From positions 53,912,079 through 53,976,078 of the forward strand of contig CM049309.1 in NCBI GenBank assembly GCA_026874595.1: DNA of 64,000 nucleotides, in the 5' to 3' direction. Positions within the stretch are counted from its first letter, which is position 1. Each line of letters starts with the position of its first letter. The notes under the pieces are model-generated. The model had not been told where the DNA came from, ran no database searches, and saw only the letters and a list, made by a program, of their open reading frames with translations. Shown here piece by piece: positions 1 to 13,300 of this stretch. The DNA comes from Sipunculus nudus (taxonomy: Eukaryota; Annelida; Sipuncula; Golfingiida; Sipunculidae). A program made the translations under genes and the position numbers.

Positions 1-2700
1 AAGCTGTGATTGATTGCTGACTGTGCTTCTGAACGACGCGACTCAACTCGACACGATATTTTCTGACACTGCAAGACACCAAACACTGAGGCCGACTCGT
101 GCCGACCCTGGTTGAGTCTCGTCGTTTCACGCATACACGTTGCGACGCGACTCAACTCAACTAATCAGATGTTGACCTGTTGAGTCGGGTCGCAACGTGT
201 TTGCCGACCTTTACAGACGTTGAAAAAATTAGTTTTTCCAGTCTCCAAGTTTTAAAACATCAACCCAACCTTCTTTTCTAAAACATGCTTACAAGGTGTT
301 AACATTGTCATTGTACCCAAACGAATCTTGTCCATACCAACGCTTCACCAAGGATACGACTTAATTGACCTTTTGGTCTTGTGAATGCCAGGAAAACTTT
401 CTTTGCAACAGTCAGATCGGTATCCAGGTGCCTGGTGAAACGGCTACAATATAATATGTATCACCAAGAAAAGGATATGATTTTTGCTAGCGCTGTGCAT
501 GTCACAAACAAAATAAAATATTTGGGCTTTCCCCTGGTATGTAAAAATTATATTTATACCCTACTTTAAGGGCAAAGCAAAAACGTAGTTCAATTCCCTT
601 GTGTTTATAAGTATATTAAGACAAGGCTGAACTGGTGACTTTGTAAATCTCTAGCGACTTGCAGGCGCCAAGCTGACACTTAACGCTTGATGGTCATTAA
701 TTAGATGTGTAAACTTTATTCAAGGCAACGACGCGATCGCTTTGACCATCTCGGTCCGTAAATTATAAGAAACCTGTCTTTTTATCATCATTCTCAGACT
801 CTCTGGCACCGCCCGTCGTCCCTCTGACTTGATGACTTTAGTATATCTTGGTAGATGCCAAAATTTACTTCCTGACATTTGTACAGCATCATTCCTACTT
901 GGTTGTATTGATTTGTCAGAACATAAAATCTGCGGTTCTTTTTATTTGTCACCACCGCTCTGCTGTACCCGAACCTTGACCTTCGACCTCCTGAATTTAA
1001 CACCCAGGAACCAGGAAGCTAAACAAGCTATACAAAAGACGACAGATAAAACGTTTGGTTTGTAATGCGAAAAAAAAATATATACTTTATAAGAGAACCA
1101 ATCAGATAAACAGATAATCAGCTGAAGCAATGCAAGGATTATATTCTCTCTCTCAGTCTCTCTATCTCTCTCCCGTGCATGTTTGTTTGTATGTGTGTTT
1201 AAATATAAACTTAACCTCCCTTTCAAAAGTTCTGTATGAACAAACAATACAAACCTGACATGTTCAAATGGCGATGAATATTAATCATTTTGTTGCGTGA
1301 AACCTTGCTGACTGTCATTTCCCTTTCGCCCACAAAGTAAGGGGAACGTATCAAAGAGATAAATGTGAGTAACATGGCTTTTGCTTTCTAGAAGCTTTTA
1401 AACACTACTGCCATATGGTTTGAAGCTTTCAAGCACGGTAATTGATGATTTCAATAGAAGCATAGGTTAATCGGGATCTATAAAGTATTGATGTTTCAGA
1501 TTCGACATAAAAACCGTTATATTCAACGAGATGAATATGCCAGGGAGCCCGGGCTTAGGATACATTGTGCTGGCTCTTATGGTCCTGTATGATCCAATCC
1601 TGTTAAATTATGACAGTAATATTACTCAATCCGCTACAATCATTATAAATCTAACTGCCACGACTGATCACACGCCAGAAAGCAAAAGGTGAAAAACAAA
1701 CAAACGTGTAATAATCTAAAGGCTTGTGTACTGAATATATGCCAGGTTTGATTGCACAGATGTCCAGATGAATATCTATATAAAACAGACTTTGTCCTTG
1801 AAAATCAGATATAAAGGAAAAGGATTGGAGCGTTCATGTAAAACAACTCTTTATTGGATAATCCAAAATTGAATACTTAACCTTTGAAAAAAAACGGAAA
1901 GTAATTCATCCATTTCATATCAATCAAGCTGTTTAATAAAATGCAGACGCAGTTATCAGTCACTGACGTTTTTATTTCTTTTGCGTCATTGTGCAAAATT
2001 TCTGTTGACCTGTCATATCAAGCGATGACCTCTTACTTAACCATTTTAGAGTAGGTCCCGCCCATCACAAGCTATTTCGGGGATAGACACATGAAGTCAA
2101 TACATTTGCGGAGTTTTTAGACACCTCTGCGTCCGTCGGAGATGGATGAAACTCGAGATGTTAAGGAAAGAGCCCTACATCTCTGCTGCCCTCGCATCAA
2201 TACTGAGATGAAACGGAACAAAATCAATCGCTGATGTGCTTGTTATTTAATCAAGACTGAGGTCGACGTGTTTGTCGACTCTGGTCCCGCAGAAATGTCA
2301 AAGGCTTAAAAAATAGCAGAGTTTATATTTTTTTGTCAAATTAGTCCTTTCATCCGTGTTTGTTTCCCTTGTCAGTTTGATTGTACCCACTGATATGTTG
2401 TCTTGAATTATCTGTATTTGCGAAGTAAAGTCCCTGTGTTTAAGCCAACGTGAAGTCAAATTTAGCCGCCTCAATATCTAAGACAGTTTCAATTAAAACC
2501 AATTCCTTCACGTGGGTGGATTTAGCAAACGGGAATTTTGAATTGTTGCATTCAATTTGTTAGGATAAAAAAAGAAGCTAGTTGGTGTTAATGTATGCTA
2601 AGAACGAAAGGCAATTCATTTGTTTAATAATGAATTTTGCATTAAATATTTAAATGGTGGCTCATGTGAGCAAAACCTTGTCAGGGGTATAGACATAGAA
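1..2700. other. Non-coding, AT-rich intergenic stretch
   Basis: I recognise no gene. It starts with a hairpin region (see 136-199) in which the words GACGCGACTCAACTC recur. A short CT-rich run lies near 1145-1175. Open frames here are short and give no family resemblance. Confidence 0.5.
136..199. repeat. Perfect-looking hairpin, 21-bp stem
   Basis: The arms are 136-156 (CACGTTGCGACGCGACTCAAC) and 179-199, complementary at 20 of 21 positions, with a 22-nt loop. A related word occurs at 37-52, so it may be the edge of a dispersed element extending off the left end of the window. Confidence 0.6.
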
Positions 2701-2721
2701 CAAGAATACACAGAAAAAGTC

Positions 2722-2800
2722 GGATCACCCCGTATGGGAATCGAACCCATGACCCTCCGATAGCCGGTCGTCTGCTCTACCACTGAGCTAACAGGGATCC
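2722..2800 (-). tRNA. tRNA-like gene, degenerate: tRNA pseudogene or tRNA-derived SINE head
   Basis: On the minus strand there is an A box (TAGCTCAGTGG), a D arm GCTC/GAGC, a B box (GGTTCGATTCC) with a perfect T stem ATGGG/CCCAT, and acceptor arms 2791-2796 with 2728-2733. A TTTTT Pol III stop follows at 2714-2718. The 17-nt anticodon arm pairs only at its three inner positions, position 33 is C instead of T, and a forced anticodon would be GGC. The acceptor stem extends by another 4 bp (2797-2800 with 2722-2725) beyond a small bulge. A functional tRNA is therefore unlikely; a Pol III-transcribed relic or SINE is more likely. Confidence 0.45.
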
Positions 2801-2989
2801 CCAACTTCTTCTGTGTATCAGCACACTTTCATAGGAACCAGCGAAGTGACGTCACTACTGTGACTGGTGTTATACATACTACATGTGTCGACACGGCGAC
2901 TTTGCATGCAGCAGTGATAAACTGATGGCCTTTTATGGTGTGCATAATATATAATAGGGGTATAGACAGAAAGACATATTAAGCGTTAG

Positions 2990-3480
2990 GCTATGAGTGT
3001 TCAGTGGTACATTTAGAAGGACTGGTTGAGGGTTCTCGGGTACGGAAAGAAGCAGTGGGTTGAGGGTGTTTAGTGGTTCGGAAAGAAGGACTGGGTTTCG
3101 GGTGTTCAGTGGAAGGGAAAGAAGGACTGGGTTTCGGGTGTTCGGTGGAAGGGAAAGAAGGACTGGGTTTCGGGTGTTCAGTAGAAGGGAAAGAAGGACT
3201 GGGTTTCGGGTGTTCAGTGGAAGGGAAAGAAGGACTGGGTTGAGAGAGTTCAGTGGTACAGAAAGAAGGACTGGACCATGCGTGTTCAGTGGTATAGAAA
3301 GGACTCGGTTATGAGCGTTCAGTGTTACAGAAAAAAAGGACTATGTCACTAAGGTTCTGTGGTATAGAAGTTAGGAATATTGGTTTTGAATGGTCAATGG
3401 TACAGAAAATCAATGGTCGGAGGGTTTAGTGAAACAGAAAAAAAACTATGTCGGGAGGGTTCACTGGTACAGAACCATGT
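2990..3480. repeat. 36-bp minisatellite
   Basis: Tandem units of 36 bp built on GGTGTTCAGTGGAAGGGAAA then GAAGGACTGG. The best copies are at 3060-3300; copies decay towards 3480. The unit is a multiple of three, so one plus frame stays open as a 12-residue repeat (VFSGRERRTGFR). I regard this as an artefact of the period. Confidence 0.85.
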
Positions 3481-3975
3481 TGGGAGGAAAGAGACGTACA
3501 TGTACAGACGATTAATCCGAGTAAGGAAATTACGTAAAGCTTTTGAGAAACTCTGAACTCTGTATTTCCACTGCTCCTTTTCATCACATTTTCGACTTTT
3601 AGATGTGAAGTCGTTTAAATTATGTTTGTCTTTTATAGAGGCATAATTGTCTTTGTCAAAAGGATGGCCCTTTTATGTGGGTTTGAATTATCTACGAGAA
3701 GGGTTTACAACTACAGCTCACTGGTACAGTCACTTAAATTATTAAATCATAAGGCTTTATGACAAATAAACAACAATCTCATGGCCCTGCTCTGCAAAAG
3801 AACAAAAGGTTCATCTCCTAAATAAGAAGTTGAGAGCAGGAAGAATGGGTTTGCATGCAGTTCATGTCTCGTAATTTTATATATTTGATTGAGAAAGTAT
3901 TGGAGTTCAAAGACACGCCTCTTTGTTCAAAACATAAAGACGATACACCTTCAACAAACATATTCACTCAAATAC

Positions 3976-3979
<4 letters not shown>

Positions 3980-4071
<92 letters not shown>
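3980..4071. repeat. (CT)n microsatellite
   Basis: A nearly pure CT run with a short GTCTGTCTGT interruption near 4024. Confidence 0.97.
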
Positions 4072-4073
<2 letters not shown>

Positions 4074-4099
4074 GAACATCTGTAAATTTACCGTTTACT

Positions 4100-4565
4100 T
4101 AAGATTGACAAACAAAATACAAATACTATACACAATATACAGTATTTAAATCTAACCGATGAAAACATATTGTTACAACAGAAACATATCTTATTTGCTG
4201 ATGTCCCATAAACAAATCCGTACTGTATGTACACAAGCACACACACACATTTCAGATAAATACTGATACTATACACAATATACAGTATTTTTCAATCTAA
4301 GCGATGAAAACATATTGTTACAACAGAAACATGTCTTATTTGCTGATATCCCATAAACAAATCCGTACTATCCGTACAAATCACACACACACACTCTCTC
4401 TCTCAAACAAACAAATATACTTCTGTGAATGAACCGTTTGCTCAAGACTGACAAATTTTACCAAACAATAAATACTGTCAATATACGATGTGCAATATTT
4501 TAACCTAAAGCAATGGAAACATATCGTATTTCCTGAAATCCCACAAATAAATCCCTACTGGTATT
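4100..4565. repeat. Tandem repeat of about 143 bp, three copies
   Basis: The words ACTATACACAATATACAGTA, GATGAAAACATATTGTTACA and CATAAACAAATCCGTACT recur with a 143-bp offset (4125 and 4268). A third, more diverged copy covers about 4440-4565. A CA/CT microsatellite separates the copies. Confidence 0.8.
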
Positions 4566-5043
4566 CAAACCCACTTAGCATCAGGATTTGGCAAATCAAT
4601 ATATTATATTTTCCGCAACCAGAAGTAAGGCTGTAAATTTCTACAAACATCGCTTGTATATTAAGTACACTCCAGTAGTAATAAAGATAAGTTTTGTAGC
4701 GTGGGACCAAAGAACTATATTAACTCGTCAGATTTACTCAAAGGTACACATGCATGATGTGTGATGTCGACGGCCATTCCATGGGGGTTTCTTTCATCAA
4801 ATCAACCAAACGAATGATATAGGTTTCCTTGCTTTGGTTTGATGGATAATGTTGATTTTTATGGCAGCGGAATATAATAAACATGCCAAATCTAAAACCA
4901 CCGCCTGCTTCCAAAACACCTGGTATAGTGATGAATCAAAAATATGTTTATACGCATGTATCATGTTTATTTTTTTTCTAAAATCAATATTTGAGGAGAT
5001 TTCTCTTAAGACCTAGAGAGTTAAAGGTAAAAGGCCCCTAATA

Positions 5044-5085
5044 CAAGTGTCCCATGGGTAATGGTGCTCAGCTGAGCATGGCATG
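5044..5085 (+). repeat. Solo left end of tandem-unit family A
   Basis: CAAGTGTCCCATGGGTAATG followed by GTGCTCAGCTGAGC matches the left ends of the family A elements at 43252 and 48445. No units follow, so this is a relic or solo end. Confidence 0.5.
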
Positions 5086-5446
5086 TTAATGATATTATTC
5101 AATGCATAATGTATATACCAAAGAAGAATCATATTTGTAGCTTGTCACAATTTTTTTTTCATTTGAGTCTTCAAAGAATCTTGCCAAGATTTGTTTGGTT
5201 ACCGAAACATGACTTTCTAAATATAATAATATTAATTTGTGTAACCTTTTTTTCTCTTTTTTTTCGCCTCAGATTTTTTTCTTTGACTTGAAAGTTCACT
5301 TGATATTTCATCTTAGGCGATTTTTTTTTAATGTCAAACAAACAATCAATTACAAATACTTATACATAGTTCAAGGTACATTATGATACAAGTTTTGTTT
5401 CTCATGATCAGACCATACATAGTATGACTGTACTCATATATAATTT

Positions 5447-6383
5447 TCAGTTTTTACTCATATTTTTCAATTCACCCCATTTTTTGTAATGCGTATTTAG
5501 AATTCCTTTTTTATTAGCTATGTATCTTTCAACATTTTCAATATCCATTAATTTACTTTTAAATACAGCAAACAAAGCAGAATGATAGCCCTCTCTTTCT
5601 TTATACAAGACATATTTGTACAGCAGCAAAATTTGGTTAATTAACATGTAATCTTCACCAACTGGTATCATGTCATATATGATTAAAGATGGTGATATTG
5701 GTGGAAAATTCACATTATACTTCTGAAACCAGGATGTTATTTTCAGGTAAAAGTTCTTAGCAACCATACAATCAAGAAATGTATGTAGTATCTTTTCTCT
5801 TTGCTCAAAACAAAATGAACATTGAGGGGTATCCTTTAAATTCCACTTATACAACAGATCATTTAATGGAATGTAGTTATTTAATATTTTATATTGAAAC
5901 TCTCTAAGATGAGTGTCTAAGGTACTTTTATATATTCCACTATAAACATGTTCCCATTTTACTGTTTTCTTGGTTTTTGTTATCCCATACTTTCTGAGCT
6001 GTAGGAGTTTCCCATATTTTCTCCACCAAAGTCTTATATATATCTCTAGCATTTAATGTATCCAATTTCTCTAAACCATTCACAGTTACAACACTGTCAA
6101 CTTCACTTCCTTCATCATGTACTTGTTCATACCCTGTAAACCTGTCTCTCCAAGTTTTTGGAATAGCCCGTTTTAATGCCATCCAAAACATATAATCAAT
6201 ACATATATTCTTCTCCCGTATTTTTTCCCATGGCTTCCACTTTCCATCATAATTTACCAGGTCTTTTATATAATATAATTTGCTACTTACATAATGTTTG
6301 TTGTAAAGAGGTCTGTTTTTAATCTTTATATATTGATTATTCCACAAGCTTTGATATATGACATCTTCTGTCGATTCAGGCAA
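5447..6383 (-). pseudogene. C-terminal (zf-RVT-like) part of the LINE ORF2, frame-broken
   Basis: Two overlapping frames (147 and 201 residues) together give a continuous LINE C-terminus with WKPWEKIREKN, then KWNLKDTPQCSFCFEQREKI and LHTFLDC. One frameshift around 5940-6050 splits it. The Cys-Cys...His-Cys pattern is the one found after the RT domain in Tx1/L1 elements. Confidence 0.8.
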
Positions 6384-6410
6384 AACTGAAACATATGAAG
6401 CCCATTCCTC

Positions 6411-7770
6411 TTAACATTTCAAATAAAATCTTGGCAATCCTTTAGGTAACACATTCATATCAAAGTTTCCTCTTATACAGTTCAATCCGCCTATCTTCCT
6501 TAATCTGAAATTCAAAATTTTACTACTGGCAGATTCTTCTGAACACAAAATGCGTTTAATCCACACTATTCTTTGTGTCTTTTTTTTTGCATTCAATGTC
6601 TGGAAAATTGATCCCCCCCCCCCCCCCTTTCTCATACTGTCCAAAAATGAAATTGTTTTTGTACACCAAATCATCATTGTATGAAAAATAAATCCCAAGT
6701 ATTTTCATGGCTGACACTGTAAGGTTGATCCATTTCAGATTAAAATTCTCCAATACCTTATCATTTATTGACCCAATACAAGTTGCCTCTGACTTTGTAC
6801 GATTCATTTTAAGTGAAGAATAATATTCAAACATTTGCAGCACTTCAAGAACCTTGCTCAATGAATCAACATCCTTAACTAAAACAGTTGTGTCATCTGC
6901 AAACATACACATTTTTACAGTGGTATTTCCAATCTTTATTCCATGAATATCTCTATCTTGTCTTATCATTGTAGCCAATATTTCAATAACAATTATAAAT
7001 AAATATGCAGCCAGTGGGTCACCCTGTCTAGTTCCTCTTTCCAACTGAAAATAACCTGTTGTGTTCATAATTGAACTCTGTATATCGTAATGTAATATTT
7101 TTACCCATCTAAGAAATGAATGACTGAAACCAAAGTATTTTCAAGCTGCCAAAATAAAATCATGATCTACACTGTCAAAAGCAGATTCTAAATCTGCTGC
7201 AAACATAATCCCTGGGAGTTTCTCTTCAGCAGTATAGTACATTATATCCCAAATCAATCTTATAGGTTCTCCTATATATCGACTTTTTATAAATGCATAC
7301 TGATCAGGCCGTATAATTTTCTACAGATATTTTTCAATGCGCTTTACTAAAACCTTGCTAATTATTTTTACATCAACATTCAACAAGCTGATCGGTCTCC
7401 GGGCATTCAAATGGTTTAAATCCTTTCCTGGTTTAGGAATTAACTTTACAAGAGCTTGTTTTTGTGTTGATGTCAACGATCCAATATCATAGTTTTCATT
7501 TACACATTCAGTTAAACACTGTCCAAGATCATCAAATAATGCTATATAGAATTCTTTTGTCAAACCGTCATTTCCTGGAGTTTTGTTATTTTTCATAGAT
7601 TTTAAACATGTATACACTTCACTTTTTGTGATGTTTGCCCCACATGACTCAGCTTCCATCTCATTATGTTTATTCATTGGCGCTTGGAGTCTTAGAAAAA
7701 AATCTTGCAACTTAGTTTCACCACATGACACTTTTTTCCTATATTTGTCTTCAAATGTCTTTTTTTATTT
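6411..7770 (-). pseudogene. Reverse transcriptase domain of the LINE, with stops and frameshift
   Basis: Read through two stop codons in one frame, 7770 to about 6640 gives the RT palm: motif A Asp, RQGDP, and FADD as motif C. Motif C is normally YADD or FADD. The frame is lost at a run of C (6611-6627). Upstream of 7770 the frame ends in unrelated DNA, the usual result of incomplete reverse transcription. Confidence 0.85.
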
Positions 7771-7869
7771 GTGTAACCATTTAAGGACGTTCATAGAGAC
7801 AGAAAGACAGCATGAAAGCCAGGGATACCGGCATACAAAATGAAGCTTTCAAAATTTGTGATGGTCCCG

Positions 7870-8070
7870 TGTATGTGTTCTTGTTGATTAGCATGTGAAC
7901 GGTTTTATTTCTGTGTTCTGTATACCATGTAACGATGGATTTCACTAGTCTTTATGCCCCAAAACATGCGCGTCTATTCAAAGTTCATGATATTTCAGCA
8001 AGACAAGACGCCCAATGAAGCAAGGTCTTTATGCAACCGGGCTAAAGACATGGCTGTTAGGAAGATGGGA
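7870..8070 (+). repeat. Dispersed repeat, related to 37435-37640
   Basis: Shared words in the same order include TGTTCTTGTTGAT, GTGTGAAC-type, AACGATGGATTT and GAAGCAAGGTCT. The two copies are diverged and in the same orientation. No coding content is recognised. Confidence 0.55.
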
Positions 8071-8950
8071 GCAGCACATGGGTTCACTTAAAGCTGTCAC
8101 GTATTGATCCACTTAAAATACAGAATTCAGTGAGGAAGAAACAGTGAAGGTTACAAAGCAGTTCTAAAGCAATGGCATCAGCACCTAGGCCTGTTGCTTA
8201 CTCAGTGTGAGAGTGGATCAGAAGGAATACAGACCACCCTGATCAGGTCGTCCCACGGTATCAGCAACACACAGAGACAGGCTGCCATGTCCGCGCGATC
8301 TTACAATGGCACATGCTCCGTCTATTGTTGCTGATGGCATCTATGGGAGAAAACAACTGCTACGGTAACAATGAAGCCCGTGACATAGTCAGGACAGTTC
8401 CAGGGGAGACTTAGCAATCTTTGGTAAAAACGAGTCCCCTTGGGGAACGCCACAAGATTCGCCATCCAATTTTCGCTAAGACGTCAGCAGGCATTCGATT
8501 GTGTCACATGAATGATCAAAGTAGAGAAACAGAGACCTGCATTACTCGGTTACTCCGAAGAGACCTGGACCACGCGGTTCGTGCCAACTGAACTTTTTAG
8601 TGAACTGTAAAATTGAGTTGAATCAGAAAGTATTTTGAGCCTGGCGAAGTCACTCGTTAAACGCGGTACCCAATCCCTTTCACACTATCCCTGATTTTAC
8701 TGAGTGTTTACTGAGCCCTTGTTCCAGAGAGAGAGAAAACAAAGGAAAAAAATGGCCCTTTGATGAAAAGGGATAGATTCTAAACACCCATTACATCTGC
8801 GCTCTATTCAAACCTCCACTAAGCCACTTTGAAACCAGGCATAGTTTCTGTTAAAAAAGAATTTTTGTAATTCTTTCTTTATTTATTTTCACGGTGCTTA
8901 ATTTTCCTTTAGCTTGGGAACACACCGTAAATCCTCTGTGTCAGTATATA

Positions 8951-8989
<39 letters not shown>

Positions 8990-9220
8990 TGTTAAGTGTA
9001 TTATTGTTTACGTATATACCTTTAAAATGTTATCATCAGTTTTATCCTTGGCCTAATAAATATGTACATTTTTATACAGTCTGAGCTTTTACGATAACTT
9101 TACCATGGAACTAATACGACCGATAATATTTTGGCCTCTCATCTTCCAAAACTGCGACCACCTTGTATAAATGGTGAAGTTCCACAATATTGAGGAATAA
9201 CATCGTCCAGAGCTTAGATT
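8071..9220. other. Non-coding stretch with one TA microsatellite
   Basis: 8071-8600 is less AT-rich but has no convincing frame; it may be a decayed element. A (TA)n run lies at 8944-8988. The rest shows nothing I can name. Confidence 0.4.
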
Positions 9221-9510
9221 AAAACGTGACCAGACCAGACCGTCCGGGGGCAAGACTCAAGAGGTTTCCCGATTCTGTACTTCTTTTTTCTTCTTCCTTC
9301 CAATTCTGCTTTTTCTTTTCCTTTTTCTTCCTTCTCTTCCCCTTTTCTTCTTCCTTCCCTTTCTCGTCTTCCCCCTTTGCTCTCTTTTCTTTCTCTCCTT
9401 CTTTTTTTCAATACCCGATCTTTTTTGGCCCCTTCCCATCTTTTTGGGGTCGGGGGGCAATCTGCCCCCCCCCCCCCGGCCTCCCTACTGGTTACGCCAC
9501 TGAAAACGTG
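9221..9510. mobile_element. Small hAT-like non-autonomous element with 8-bp target duplication
   Basis: The 8-mer AAAACGTG flanks the element exactly (9221-9228 and 9503-9510). The right end, read inward on the minus strand, begins CAGTGGCGTAACCAGTAGGG, a hAT-like terminus. The left end (ACCAGACCAGACCGTCCGGG) is only partly similar, so it is degenerate or truncated. The interior is a long C/T-rich tract (about 9280-9430). The open frames there are low-complexity artefacts. Confidence 0.6.
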
Positions 9511-10305
9511 TCACTGTAAAAGTAATAGAGCGAGAGCTGTTATAAACATGAAAGATGGATACGATACATCTGTGATAACTCCACGGGTTTAAGTGGTACT
9601 TAACTATGAATGCAATATTTCTCCATATTCGGTATTACATGAGTGTTCTAGCGGTATTTAAGTAGACAATACAGGATTTTATTTTTCGTCAGGGCTAGTG
9701 CAGAAAGACATCATAGGTATTGGGTTTATAATGATATTGTCTGGCAGGTTGATATAATATACAGACCTGACAAAACGGGCCGGCCTGCTGACATGAGCAA
9801 TGTGACAGACTGCGAAACGCTGATTTTTAAATGTAGTCAATTACTGAATAGGAAATGACCGCAAAATCAATACTCAGACTGAGGATTCATCAGATTGGGT
9901 GGTTTTCAATGGACTTCATGAGAATTTCATGACTGCATTGTGAAGAACATGATTAAGTGGAAGGATTGAAACTCGGGTGCATCCAGCATGAAGAACAGCT
10001 TACCAGCACAGCACCAACATACATCTGCAGCTAAAGTTCAAGCAAACGCTGGGACACCGCAAAAAAATACTGTGATGTGGTAAACGGGTTTATACATATA
10101 TCATTGGATGGTCGTTAAGACCGGAGATTGTGTCATTAATCATTGATGTAATTTGTGAATTGTTTATGCAAGTTCCATATCATTCATGGTGTAATCATAT
10201 TTGTATCAATTTATTTACTGCATGAACTCATGATATACAGAAGAAATTATCATTGGTTTCATAATAAGTGTACCTATATTAATATAATGTTAATATCAGT
10301 GTCTT

Positions 10306-10361
<56 letters not shown>

Positions 10362-13300
10362 CACTTATATATATACACTTAAAGGGCCATTCACAATCAT
10401 CGATATTTTTCAAGGTGTACAAGCTGTGCATGAGGTGGAAAGACGTAACCAGCCACAGTACACCTTTCAAATGTATACAGATGTCAGTAAATACTGCGTA
10501 TTTCTGGCACCGTGTATCCACTCATAAGGCGTCAGTGTATCGTTTCTCTGTCCGTCTTAACTCTTTTCTGCCCTAATGTATATACTCTCGCAACCAGAGA
10601 AGAAAAACTGGGGGGGGGGGGGGGGGGGGATGGAAAAGGGCATGCATGGTGGAAATGAAGAGTGACTGCTATCATTACCCGATATTTTGATCGAAATTGG
10701 TACTATGTGACACAGTATTTTAGCCAGTTCATATACATGTATATGTGTGTGTGTGTGTTTGCATTATCCATATAAAAGATCAATATAAAGTATATTAATT
10801 ATATATTACAAGTATTTGATTAATTATTATCACTTTATCTTGCAACATATTGAAACACATATCAAGATAAATGCCCATCATACACATATTCAGAAACGAC
10901 ATTTTCAAAAGAAATTTTAAAGAAAGCCCTACCTGAACAAGAAATGATTTACTATAGGTCGACAAACAACAAAGATTTAAATCTCTCATGAGTGTTCATT
11001 ATGCGTAGCCAGGACAGTTATCTACAGGTTCAGCAGGAATGGTATATAAACACATATTAGACAGGACATAAATAACCGAAGATACGGAGCCGTATGTGCC
11101 GCCCCCAGCTCCCAACCTCGTCCTTTCCCCAGGAGAATACACCGGCATGCTTTACGACTCCCCGCGCGGGCTCTGCTTTCGGGCCTCTTGGACTAATATG
11201 TGACGGATGCTACCTCCGAGCAAGGTGCTTGTCAGTTTGATACTAATGTCAAGTGCATCAGGCCGTTAGGTCCCTTGCCGCTGTATATCGTCTGTCGGTT
11301 TCTCATGCGGGCGACAGAAACTGGGATTAATGGATGGAATGTCGTTAAGTAAAAATGAAGTGGTTTAGATGTCCACGCATTCCAAGCCCCAGAGGTCACG
11401 AAAAGTATTAATAAGTTAAGCCCATTCGGATATGCCGCGTGAAGCGTAATTACGTAAAGTGTGACATAAACTGTAAAACAGTGTTGATTTAAATGGTATT
11501 ATGAATTATTGGTTAGGGCGCAGGACTTTGGTGTTGACAGTTAAGGCTGAAACCATGCACTGAATAATCGATACATAGTATCGAAGCCAGCGATTATTCG
11601 ATAATTGAATCAGCCATGCAATGATCGATTTATTTCTATATTTGCTTGTATGGTCATTTTTGTATGTACGATCCTGTTTTCGATTTATATCTCGTACCAA
11701 GGGAAAGGAAAACAATAAACATGATTTGACTGTCCTTTAACAAAGAAATTAACCTCATACCCTTTGTTAGCTGTTAGTGCAGTAAGTGACAGGAACATTT
11801 AAATATTATTGGTCCACATAAGATTTTATGCAATATTATTCATTCAGATCGAATCGAATGGCAGTGGCCGAAAATCCAAAACATTTAAAAACCAGTTCAC
11901 AGACCCGATTTAAAATCGTTTTCCCGGCATGGCTTTTGAGGTACGGGAAGGACATTATAATTATATAAGGCCTAGAGGCAGGGGGTTTAGGGAAAAGTAC
12001 ATCAGCTTTGACGATTAATAAACATCTCTATTCCTATCCAACATACAGTGAAAAGTATTGACCTGATATTCAAAAAGTCATCATGTTCGTGACCAAATGC
12101 CAGTGTACATATGCTAGGTCTACTGGTCCATTTCGGCTGCAGAGGTAATTTTGCAAAATCCTGAGGCGTTTTCGGGGACTAATTATATTGAAATCCTACA
12201 ATGGTGCATAATCATTTTGAAAACCATGACGTCCAATTACATTAGTGAAACCCCCTATGGTCAGCTGTTGACCCCATTGCCCACACCCCGAGGGACCGCT
12301 CATGGCCGGACTAGTTTGGTTCAATGTTTGCCTTGAATCGTTCGCCTGTGTGATTCCTGAACACGCCTGGTCAAACCTCAATAGTTCAGAGAAGAATGAA
12401 GTTAAACTTTAGCTGACCATTAAAGGGATGCGGAGACCATTCGGTACAACGCTGAAGGAGCCCGACATGTTGAGTGTACGGTACGCCTCACGGTAAAGCA
12501 TTTTCTCTGACAGCTCCACAGTAGAGAGATTCAAATCTGTATAATGACCTCACAGGCAGTATATCTGTTCCGGGATTTACCGATTCCAGGACTATACGCC
12601 AAAATATATAAACCTTTCTGAATAAAAAAATAATAAAACAACCTGTTTTGAAACAGAATTTCATTAATGACAAGTCAAGCTGTTTGATTGATTTTCCCAG
12701 TTCTTTTCCCAGACAACATATAAACTTGGTGAAAAAGGAAAGCGCTGTCAACCAGACACCACAGCACATATTTCACACAAATAAACTCACGTTTGAAATT
12801 TAGATTTTTGGCGTTTTGTCGTATCAATAACCTGTGGTATAAACGATTATACGTCAAGTGTTTTGTATTTTATATACATGACCACTGAAGTGGTCACATA
12901 TATTTATCTTCTTTAACGTGTAATGAAATATCACGCATGTGTATATATTCTTTGGAATCTTCCGTGGATATGCATGCATGTGACCAAACAACTTCCGTTT
13001 TATTAAATGTAGTTCCGGTGTAAAATAATTAATGGCGCTGACACATATGTGCTACCCGCCCAGTGTATGTCAAATGGAATTTCATAAGATAATAAAATTG
13101 GTTCAGGAAACCATAGTTCATAGTTTATACGGTGCAGGTCAGTTTATATTAATGTTGAACATCAAATCATTAAGTGTAGTCAGAGAGACAGAGTTGATAA
13201 TATTTGGTAAAGTTGTATGTTGTTGTTGTCATCCGGATTGTTTACATCAGTGCCGAGGAGGCTGGTGGATTATTCAATAGTATTTTGTTGCTTGCCAAAA

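Larger units (their letters stand above)
5319..7775 (-). mobile_element. Tx1/L1-type non-LTR retrotransposon, 5'-truncated and decayed
   Basis: A minus-strand reverse transcriptase starts near 7770 without an endonuclease domain. Visible in order: NKTPGNDGLTKEF and PISLLNVDVKIISKVL (RT motifs 1-2), AADLESAFDSVDHDFI (catalytic Asp, motif A), RGTRQGDPLAAYLF, FADD (6892-6903, motif C), then a C-terminal region with CSFC...HTFLDC, the zinc-knuckle-like domain typical of Tx1/L1 elements. Breaks: in-frame stops at 7321-7323, near 7146 and at 6411, and frame changes around the poly-C at 6611-6627 and near 5940-6050. The 3' end is an A tract at 5320-5329 after a short 3' UTR. I saw no clear target duplication. 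The copy is dead. Confidence 0.9.

Noticed and set aside
3060-3314. 84-codon frame with repeated VFSGRERRTGFR
   Set aside because: Product of a 36-bp minisatellite; no start context, neighbour or homologue.
8040-8600. Possible decayed pogo-type transposase (short string AVRKMGAAHGF)
   Set aside because: Only about ten residues in frame before a stop; no DDE motif or inverted ends could be found.
9214-9519. Lys/Arg/Glu-rich and Phe/Ser-rich frames
   Set aside because: Translations of a C/T-rich tract inside a small hAT-like element.
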